From positions 1 to 11,924 of the forward strand of contig JBDSLU010000476.1 of assembly GCA_039916225.1 (NCBI GenBank): DNA of 11,924 nt, in the 5' to 3' direction. The DNA is from JBDSLU01 sp039916225 (GTDB lineage: Bacteria; Acidobacteriota; Vicinamibacteria; Vicinamibacterales; Vicinamibacteraceae). Positions within the stretch are counted from its first letter, which is position 1; each line of letters begins with the position of its first letter. Of the stretch, positions 6,853 through 11,924 are shown in pieces. The position numbers and the translations under genes are program-made. The notes under the pieces were generated by a model that searched no databases, was not told the origin of the DNA, and worked only from the letters and a program-made list of their open reading frames with translations.

Positions 6853-7512
6853 ATGCCGGCCATCGCGTTCCTGAAACGGAATCCCTCCGCAGCGCTCCTC
6901 GGGGTCCAGCTCGTCGGCCTCCTGCTCTATCCGCTGATGGAAGCCTCACCGCGAGGCCGATCCCTGTTCGGCGTGTCCGGCCTGGTGATGCTGGGCACGG
7001 CGCTCTGGGTGGTACGGCGAAGCCCCTGGCTCACGTGGCTGGGGACGCTGCTCGCCCTCCCCGTCGTGATCATGTCCGTGGCCTCGGCGATTTCGCCTGA
7101 TGCGGGGCTGATGCCGTGGACGGCGGCCCTCGAAGCCGTCTTCTACTTCTATGCGACCGGCAGCCTCATCGCCTACATGTGGCAGGACCTGGACGCCACG
7201 ACCGACGAATTGTTCGCCGCGGGCGCGACATTCACCCTGCTGGCGTGGGCGTTCGCCTACGTCTTCGTCGTCTACCAGGCGCTGAGCCCTGGCAGCTTCG
7301 GCGTCGGCCCGGCAGCGGCCATGCGCACGTGGACCGAGCTGCTGTTCCTGAGCGTCGCGGTGCTGTCGAGCGTCGGCCTGAGCGACATCCTGCCGGTGAC
7401 CCCGATGGCCCGCGGCATCGTCATGCTCGAGGCCTTCGCCGGCGTGATGTACCTCACCTTCGTCGTGTCGCGCCTGGTCAGCATGTCGGCCGCGCGCAGA
7501 CACGCATCGTAA
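6853..7512 (+). CDS. Ion_trans_2-like six-helix membrane protein with degenerate selectivity filter
   Basis: This 219-residue inner-membrane protein has about six hydrophobic helices, near 12-28, 38-54, 59-80, 91-110, 119-142 and 188-209. Between the last two lies a pore-loop-like segment, TELLFLSVAVLSSVGLSD (161-178), followed by ILPVTPMARGIVMLEAFAGV. This is the layout of bacterial two-TM-pore potassium channels, where 'TVGYGD, ITPVTPLAR, LE' is usual. Here the filter reads SVGLSD, so the canonical K+-selective GYG is lost while the flanking PVTPxAR and LE features remain. It is probably co-transcribed with the exported protein 15 bases upstream; GGGA at 6843-6846 is a modest ribosome site. 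It could be a channel with altered selectivity, a sensor or a non-conducting homologue. Family membership is fairly sure; transport activity is not. Confidence 0.75.
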   Translation: MPAIAFLKRNPSAALLGVQLVGLLLYPLMEASPRGRSLFGVSGLVMLGTALWVVRRSPWLTWLGTLLALPVVIMSVASAISPDAGLMPWTAALEAVFYFYATGSLIAYMWQDLDATTDELFAAGATFTLLAWAFAYVFVVYQALSPGSFGVGPAAAMRTWTELLFLSVAVLSSVGLSDILPVTPMARGIVMLEAFAGVMYLTFVVSRLVSMSAARRHAS

Positions 7513-7522
7513 CGACTCCCAG

Positions 7523-7536
7523 GCGCGACCTCGCGC
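7523..7536. terminator. Weak candidate bidirectional terminator hairpin
   Basis: In the 35-base gap between two convergent stops, GCGCG (7523-7527) pairs with CGCGC (7532-7536) around a four-base loop. The stem is short and no T-run follows on either strand, so the assignment rests mainly on position. Confidence 0.2.
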
Positions 7537-7547
7537 GATCGACGCCC

Positions 7548-8753
7548 TCAGCTCTCGATCCGCTCCTGGGCGGCGTTCCAGCGGACGACCTTGCCGGCGC
7601 GCAGCGACGCGTTGGCCAGGTGCGAGGTCCGCGCGGCCTGGTGGGCGACGCGGATGTGCGCGTTGGGTTTCTGGCGGCTGCGGACGCAGTCGATCCAGTT
7701 CTGCAGATGCGCGATCGACCCGTCGGCCTTGGTCTGGATCAGGATCTCGGGTTCCGGCGTCAGCGTCCCCGCCTTGTAGGGCGCCTCGTCCTTGTAGAAG
7801 GCCAGCCGCGCCCGATCGATCTTCAGCGTGCCCAGCTCGCCGCGGAACTCCAGCCCGCCGTCGTCCACCCGGCTGACGTAGGTGCCGAGGTGGGCGCAGG
7901 TGAAGTTGTTGGGGAACTCGATGGTGGTCGACACCGTGTCGGGCGCCTCCCACATCTTCATGTTGTAGTTCTTGCCCGAGCTGAAGACCGAGATCGGCGC
8001 CTCGACGTTCATGTACCAGTGGACGACATCGATCCAGTGCGTCATCAGGTCGGTCGACTGACCGCCGCCGAAGTCCCAGAAATGCCGCCACTGGTAGAGC
8101 CGCTCCGGCCGGAAGGGCTGGTCCTTGGCCGGGCCGAGCCACTTCTTCCAATCCAGCTTGTCGGGCTGCGCCGCCGGCCACGTCCCCGGACGCGCGTGCT
8201 GATACCAGTAGGACTGGACGAAGGTGATCTGTCCGAGCTTGCCCGATTGGATGATCTCCTTGCCCTGCAGGTAGTGCTCCCAGCTGCGCTGCTGCGTGCC
8301 GGTCTGGACGACCTGCTTCGACGCCTCGATGACCTTGACCATCTCGGCGCCTTCCTCGATGGTGTGCGACACCGGCTTCTCGACGTAGACGTCCTTGCCG
8401 GCGGCGACGGCGTCGAGGGTCATCGTCTTGTGCCAGTGATCGGGTGCGCCGATCAGCACGGCGTCGATCTCCTTGTTGTCGAGGATGCGGCGGTACTCCT
8501 CCGTCTTCAGCGCCGCGGAACCGGCGATCTCCGCGGCCTGGAGGAGCCGTTGCTCGAAGACGTCGCAGACGGCGACGATCTCGACGCCAGCGATCGGCTT
8601 GAGCTGGTTCATGAGGCCCCGGGCGCGGCCGCCGGTGCCGATGATCGCGACCCGGACGCGATTGTTGGCGCCCTGGACGGACGCTCCGGCCATCCGGGCC
8701 GTGATGGCGACACCCGAGGCGGTGGTGAGAAACACGCGGCGCGAGCAATCCAT
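7548..8753 (-). CDS. Tat-exported Gfo/Idh/MocA family oxidoreductase
   Basis: This is a 401-residue NAD(P)-dependent sugar-type dehydrogenase homologue. MDCSRRVFLTTASG is a twin-arginine signal (RRVFL), implying export of the folded protein with its nucleotide bound. The Rossmann domain starts at about residue 33 with VRVAIIGTGGRARG (glycine motif 39-46). VYVEKPVSH (123-130) holds the family EKP motif with Lys126. DLMTHWIDVVHW (235-246) holds the usual catalytic Asp/His region (His239, Asp242, His245). The rest is the alpha/beta C-terminal substrate domain. The start at 8753 is chosen because AAAGGAG lies six bases upstream on its strand and the Tat motif sits at the new N-terminus; an upstream start at 8780 would bury the signal. 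It follows the kinase-like gene by 28 bases, likely as an operon. Secreted members of this family can interconvert hydroxyl and keto groups on sugars; the substrate here is unknown. Confidence 0.92.
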   Translation of the reverse strand: MDCSRRVFLTTASGVAITARMAGASVQGANNRVRVAIIGTGGRARGLMNQLKPIAGVEIVAVCDVFEQRLLQAAEIAGSAALKTEEYRRILDNKEIDAVLIGAPDHWHKTMTLDAVAAGKDVYVEKPVSHTIEEGAEMVKVIEASKQVVQTGTQQRSWEHYLQGKEIIQSGKLGQITFVQSYWYQHARPGTWPAAQPDKLDWKKWLGPAKDQPFRPERLYQWRHFWDFGGGQSTDLMTHWIDVVHWYMNVEAPISVFSSGKNYNMKMWEAPDTVSTTIEFPNNFTCAHLGTYVSRVDDGGLEFRGELGTLKIDRARLAFYKDEAPYKAGTLTPEPEILIQTKADGSIAHLQNWIDCVRSRQKPNAHIRVAHQAARTSHLANASLRAGKVVRWNAAQERIES

Positions 8754-8758
8754 GGGGG

Positions 8759-8765
8759 CTCCTTT
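8759..8765 (-). promoter_or_regulatory. Ribosome binding site deciding the Gfo/Idh start
   Basis: On the - strand AAAGGAG ends five to six bases before the ATG at 8753. This fixes the start at the Tat-signal methionine rather than the in-frame start at 8780. Confidence 0.75.
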
Positions 8766-8781
8766 GCTGACCGGGCGCATT

Positions 8782-9873
8782 CTACCTGCAGTGGCGCGTC
8801 GCGATCTCCGCCCGCTTCTCCTTGAAGGCCTCGACCCATTCGCTGACGGTCGGATGCCCCGAGGACTGGTCGGCGGGAGAACGCGGGCGCAGGGTCACGC
8901 GTGCGACCTCGAACAGATCGCTCAGCTGCCGATCCGACAGCTGGCCGAGCAGATCGGCGAGGAATCGCCGTCCCTCCTCGCTGATCACCGGATCGTCGAG
9001 CGAGCCGGTAAGCGACCTGGGCAGATTGCCTGTGCAGCCGGTGTCGTCCTTCCAGACCCGCGTGCCACGCCACCCTGCCAGGTTTGCGCCGCCTGTTTCG
9101 TTGGCGTTCATCGCGTTGGCCCGACCGAAGGTGAGGCCGAGGTCGCTGATCATCAGGAAGGGCTGACGGCACGTTCGAGCGTCGGACGGGCGGCCGTCGC
9201 CGCGGCACAGCATCCGCTGCTGCTCCGGCTTGCTGTCGGTGTGCTGGAGGAACACCGCCAGCAGCTTGAGCGCGTCACGCTGGGCCAGCGTCGCGCCGCC
9301 GAGCTTCGGGTTCACCACGTTCAGTTCGTTCCAGGCCCACCCGTCCGTGCCGGCGGGCTCCCACGCGTGGCCCGCCATCGGCCGCTCGATCACCGCGGGG
9401 TCGAAACGGCGATCACCGGCCGGGCCTTCGATCCCACCGAGCACCGGCGGACAGCCGTGGCAGATCACACGCACCGGATACATCCGGTCGGCCCCGAAGC
9501 CAAGGGCCCACAACAGGCGCGTCGCCAGGACCTCGCCGAAGACTTCGCCATTGTCGGCGCCGAACTTCACCTTGATCGAATCGTTGTCGGCGGTCCGGCA
9601 GATGAACTTCGGCGACCGGCCGCCGAGGTGCGTGTCGACGTGCGAGCAGGTGACGGTAGCGCCGAAAGGATACGCCCCTCGCCCCGGCGGGCCGGCCTTG
9701 ACGTCGAGCTGTCGAATCCGCGTCGGCGTCCAGACCTGCGATCTGGCCAGCACCGAGACGCGAACCCGGGCGACGTCGGGGTCGGTGGGCAGGCGTGCGC
9801 CGGACGTCGCGCAGGCGGTGCTGAGACAGGCGAGCCCGATCGAAAGCGTGACCGCTTGGACGGAGTTCGGCAT
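8782..9873 (-). CDS. Exported cysteine-rich protein with kinase-like motifs, function unknown
   Basis: This 363-residue product has an N-terminal export signal (LSIGLACLSTAC); Cys21 could be a lipoprotein cysteine, although the lipobox is not canonical. Ten cysteines suggest disulfides. The middle reads like a kinase fold of the HipA/FAM20 sort: IKVKFG (100-105, candidate ATP-binding Lys), GEVLATRLLWALGFG (113-127, candidate helix-C Glu114), LQHTDSKPEQ (209-218, resembling the HRDLKPEN catalytic loop, with Gln218 where Asn is usual) and MISDLGLTFG (241-250, resembling the DFG metal site, Asp244). A CHGCP motif lies at 138-142. The ATG at 9873 is preferred over a TTG frame start at 9960 because the signal peptide begins there. 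It stops 28 bases before the Gfo/Idh gene, so the two are probably co-transcribed. Kinase relationship is my inference from motif order; an inactive or unrelated fold is possible. Confidence 0.65.
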   Translation of the reverse strand: MPNSVQAVTLSIGLACLSTACATSGARLPTDPDVARVRVSVLARSQVWTPTRIRQLDVKAGPPGRGAYPFGATVTCSHVDTHLGGRSPKFICRTADNDSIKVKFGADNGEVFGEVLATRLLWALGFGADRMYPVRVICHGCPPVLGGIEGPAGDRRFDPAVIERPMAGHAWEPAGTDGWAWNELNVVNPKLGGATLAQRDALKLLAVFLQHTDSKPEQQRMLCRGDGRPSDARTCRQPFLMISDLGLTFGRANAMNANETGGANLAGWRGTRVWKDDTGCTGNLPRSLTGSLDDPVISEEGRRFLADLLGQLSDRQLSDLFEVARVTLRPRSPADQSSGHPTVSEWVEAFKEKRAEIATRHCR

Positions 9874-10056
9874 GCCCGCCAGCTCAGCAAGATCGACGCC
9901 ACCCGTGGGACAACGCTTCCGGCGCGGTCGCGAGGGCACGACGCACCCCGGTTGCCACAATGCGAACCGCCGTGACTCCTCGCCGCCGTTCGTCCTGTGA
10001 GACGATACGGCGCCTTTTCAGTCTCGCCTTCGGGGCAACGGATCAGAGGAGCGGCC
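9874..10056. promoter_or_regulatory. Divergent intergenic region, presumed promoters
   Basis: This 183-base gap lies between the kinase-like gene (-) and the cytochrome gene (+) and must carry both promoters. A TTGCCA at 9952 has no matching -10 element at normal spacing, and GATACG at 10004 has no -35 partner. No operator-like palindrome was recognised. Confidence 0.4.
10045..10051 (+). promoter_or_regulatory. Ribosome binding site deciding the cytochrome start
   Basis: AGAGGAG ends five bases before the ATG at 10057. It places the start at the signal-peptide methionine instead of the in-frame GTG at 9997, which would add 20 residues in front of the signal peptide. Confidence 0.75.
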
Positions 10057-11019
10057 ATGAGGATCGGCGTCGTGCAGAAGCTCTCGATCGCCTGGGTAGC
10101 CGGCCTGTGCGCGGCAGTGGGTCTGTCCGCCCAACAGCCGACCCCGGCACCGGCCCCTGCAGCGGCGCTGCCCGCCGCCGCTGCGCCAGTCGCCCGATCG
10201 CCCGTGGTCGACCCGGCCGCCCACGACCGCGGACGCACCCTGTGGGCCACGCAATGCGTCGGCTGTCACGGGCCCCAGGCCCGCGGCTCTGATACCGGCC
10301 CGAACATCATCCGCACCAAGACCGCCAATTACGACCGCTCGGCGCCGCAGGTCGGCAGCGTGCTGGGGCCGTTTCTCAAGGCCGGGCATCCGACACAAAG
10401 CAAGAAGCCGAGTGCGTCGTTCACCGACGAGGAGATCGCCGCGCTGGCGACCTTCCTGCGGGCGCGGGTCAACGACACGATGCGCGGCTCGCCCATCTTC
10501 ACCGTCGGCGACATCGTCGTCGGCGACGCCAAGGCCGGCGAGGCGTTCTTCAAGGGCGACGGCGGCTGCGCGACGTGCCACACGGCCTCGCAGAGCAACC
10601 TCGCCGGCATCGCCACGCGCATCCCGGCGCCGGTCGATCTGCAGCAGCGGATGCTCTTTCCCGGGTCGGCAGGACGGGGCCGTGGCGGACGCGGTCGCGG
10701 CGGACCGCCTCCCGCGGGCGGACCGCCTCCCGGCGGCGCCCCGGCCGCATCGCCAGCCGCCCCGCCGGCGGCGGATCGTAATGCCGTCACCGTCTCGATC
10801 GCCTCGGCTGGCGGCGCGACGCAGTCCGGCGTCCTGCTCGAAGAGAGCGATTTCTACGTGACGCTGCGAGACGCGGACGGCGTCGTCCGCACGGTGCGCC
10901 GCGCCCCGGGCATGAAGGTCACCCGCACCAACCCGCTGCAAGCGCACATCGATCTGCTCGATCGTGTGACCGACGCGCAGATCCACGACGTCGTGGCCTA
11001 CCTGGAGACGCTCAAATGA
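10057..11019 (+). CDS. Periplasmic diheme c-type cytochrome, partner of PQQ dehydrogenase
   Basis: This is a 320-residue exported electron carrier. Residues 1-25 are a Sec signal peptide (cleavage near LSA-QQ), followed by an Ala/Pro-rich spacer to about residue 45. Heme site one is CVGCH (67-71) with the TLWATQCVGCHGPQARGSD context usual for PQQ-enzyme cytochromes. Heme site two is CATCH (171-175). Candidate axial Met residues are Met142 and Met199; this is inferred. Residues 206-227 form a Gly/Arg/Pro-rich low-complexity linker. The C-terminal 80 residues are beta-rich (VTVSIASAGG, SGVLLEESDFYVTLRDADG) and end in the helix DAQIHDVVAYLETLK. The gene overlaps the dehydrogenase gene by four bases, so translation is coupled and the cytochrome is most likely its electron acceptor, passing electrons to the respiratory chain. 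Confidence 0.9.
   Translation: MRIGVVQKLSIAWVAGLCAAVGLSAQQPTPAPAPAAALPAAAAPVARSPVVDPAAHDRGRTLWATQCVGCHGPQARGSDTGPNIIRTKTANYDRSAPQVGSVLGPFLKAGHPTQSKKPSASFTDEEIAALATFLRARVNDTMRGSPIFTVGDIVVGDAKAGEAFFKGDGGCATCHTASQSNLAGIATRIPAPVDLQQRMLFPGSAGRGRGGRGRGGPPPAGGPPPGGAPAASPAAPPAADRNAVTVSIASAGGATQSGVLLEESDFYVTLRDADGVVRTVRRAPGMKVTRTNPLQAHIDLLDRVTDAQIHDVVAYLETLK
10700..10735 (+). repeat. 18-base tandem repeat in the cytochrome linker
   Basis: Two near-identical copies of an 18-base unit beginning GCGGACCGCCTCCC start at 10700 and 10718. They encode GGPPPA and GGPPPG in the flexible linker between the second heme domain and the C-terminal domain. A preceding stretch encodes RGRGG twice. Replication slippage could change the linker length. 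Confidence 0.7.
11016..11019 (+). other. ATGA stop/start overlap coupling cytochrome and dehydrogenase genes
   Basis: The TGA of the cytochrome gene (11017-11019) shares bases with the ATG of the dehydrogenase (11016-11018). This is a typical translational-coupling junction and supports a fixed stoichiometric relationship between the two products. Confidence 0.9.
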
Positions 11020-11924
11020 GGACGCTGGCAACGGCCGGATGGTGCGTGCTCGTGTCGGCCGCGCTGATGGCGCAGCAGCCCGTGCAGAAACTGGAGCGCG
11101 CGCCGGCGTCGACGGGCCTGACGCTCTCCCAGATCGAGAAGCCGTCGAGCGACTCCTGGCCGACCTACAACGGCGACTACACGGGACGCCGCTTCAGCCC
11201 GTTGACGAAAATCAACGCCGCCAACGTCAAGAACATCAGCCTGGCCTGGCTCTACGATCTGCCGGCCGCCGGCGTCATCAAGGCCACCCCGCTCCAGATC
11301 GGCGGCGTCCTCTATTTCACGACGCCGAACAACGTCTACGCCGCCGATGCGCGCACCGGTCAGGAGCTCTGGCACTACACGTTCGCGCGCAGCCGCGGCG
11401 GCATCCTGATCGGCAACCGCGGCGTCGGCATCCTCGGCAACACTGTCTACTTCACCACGACGGACTGCAACCTCGTCGCCCTCGACATCAAGACCGGCAC
11501 CGAGAAGTGGGCGAAGGAATTCTGCTCGCTCGAGATGATGTATTACGGCTCGGTGGCCCCGGTGGTCATCAAGGACAAGCTGATCATCGGGCCGAGCGGC
11601 GACGACCTGGACGTGCCGGCCTATCTCGAAGCCCGGAGCCCCGAGAACGGCGACCTGATCTGGCGCTGGTATGTCACGCCGCAGAAGGAAGGCGACCCCG
11701 GCCTCGACACCTGGCCCAGCCTCGACATGGCCAGGCACGGCGGCGGCATGGCGTGGCAGCCAGTCACCTACGACCCGGTGCTGAACCACATCTACGTGAC
11801 GACCGGTAATCCGCAGCCGGTGGTGGCCTTCAAGAACCGCGAGGGCGCCAACCTCTACACCGCCTCGATCGTCGCCCTCGACGCCGACACCGGCACGATG
11901 GCCTGGTACTTCCAGGCCTCGCCC
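11016..11924 (+). CDS. PQQ-dependent dehydrogenase (quinoprotein alcohol dehydrogenase-like), 5' part
   Basis: The ATG overlaps the cytochrome stop (ATGA) and the frame stays open to the window edge, giving 303 residues, roughly half of a normal enzyme. Residues 1-19 are a signal peptide (cleavage near LMA-QQ), so it works in the periplasm. WPTYNGDYTGRRFSPLTKIN (48-67) is the classic family opening. Propeller tryptophan motifs follow: AADARTGQELW (109-119), VALDIKTGTEKW (154-165) and ARSPENGDLIW (206-216). ARHGGGMAWQP holds Trp247 and TTGNPQP holds Asn265, spaced 18 residues apart like PQQ-stacking Trp243 and metal-binding Asn261 of methanol dehydrogenase. Oddities: the vicinal Cys-Cys pair is absent (Gly129-Ile130, judged from Arg135), and Asp197 stands where Glu177 would be. 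The catalytic Asp and the lanthanide-marker Asp lie beyond the window. The substrate (alcohol, aldose or other) cannot be decided. Confidence 0.93.
   Translation, partial: MRTLATAGWCVLVSAALMAQQPVQKLERAPASTGLTLSQIEKPSSDSWPTYNGDYTGRRFSPLTKINAANVKNISLAWLYDLPAAGVIKATPLQIGGVLYFTTPNNVYAADARTGQELWHYTFARSRGGILIGNRGVGILGNTVYFTTTDCNLVALDIKTGTEKWAKEFCSLEMMYYGSVAPVVIKDKLIIGPSGDDLDVPAYLEARSPENGDLIWRWYVTPQKEGDPGLDTWPSLDMARHGGGMAWQPVTYDPVLNHIYVTTGNPQPVVAFKNREGANLYTASIVALDADTGTMAWYFQASP

Noticed and set aside
6946..8825. Long open frames on both strands overlapping the membrane protein and the Gfo/Idh gene
   Set aside because: They lack family motifs and contradict the well-supported genes at 6853-7512 and 7548-8753.
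9874..9960. Upstream TTG-start extension of the kinase-like gene
   Set aside because: It would place 29 residues before a clear export signal; the ATG at 9873 gives a normal signal peptide.
9951..10010. Possible promoter for the cytochrome gene (TTGCCA and GATACG)
   Set aside because: The two elements are far too widely spaced to form one promoter and neither has a good partner.

Overview
The window is very GC-rich with tightly packed genes. It looks like an environmental heterotroph of the Acidobacteriota, most likely the Vicinamibacteria side. That placement is inferred from the gene mix and codon use, not from a marker gene: a diheme cytochrome c overlapping a PQQ dehydrogenase, Tat-exported Gfo/Idh/MocA and TIM-barrel sugar enzymes, and a minimal EgtB-EgtD ergothioneine pair. 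No rRNA, tRNA, CRISPR array, insertion sequence, phage gene or integrase was seen. There is no gene-free stretch longer than about 190 bases.

Left block (1-3816, + strand). This is a compact, probably co-transcribed set of four genes. The first is the 3' part of an ABC permease fused to a betaine-type (OpuC/ProX-like) substrate-binding domain. It is followed by a small DinB-fold metalloprotein, then egtB (sulfoxide synthase) and egtD (histidine trimethylase). EgtD and EgtB make hercynine and then the sulfoxide precursor of ergothioneine. The transporter fusion has the architecture reported for EgtU ergothioneine importers, so the block may handle both synthesis and uptake of a thiol betaine. 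No EgtA, EgtC or EgtE is present here.

Middle block (3943-7512). A Tat-signal TIM-barrel sugar isomerase/epimerase homologue lies on the - strand, convergent with egtD. The roughly 126-base gap between them contains a palindromic hairpin and a larger imperfect inverted repeat. Divergent from it, on the + strand, are a 606-residue exported protein of unknown function with an alpha/alpha-toroid look and a beta-rich C-terminus, and a six-helix Ion_trans_2-like membrane protein with a degenerate selectivity filter.

Right block (7548-11924). Two - strand genes form a likely operon: an exported, cysteine-rich protein with kinase-like motifs, then a Tat-signal Gfo/Idh/MocA oxidoreductase. Divergent from them on the + strand are a diheme cytochrome c and, overlapping it by ATGA, the first 303 codons of a PQQ-dependent dehydrogenase that runs off the window. 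The cytochrome is the likely electron acceptor of the dehydrogenase. The middle and right blocks together suggest periplasmic oxidation and processing of sugars or alcohols.
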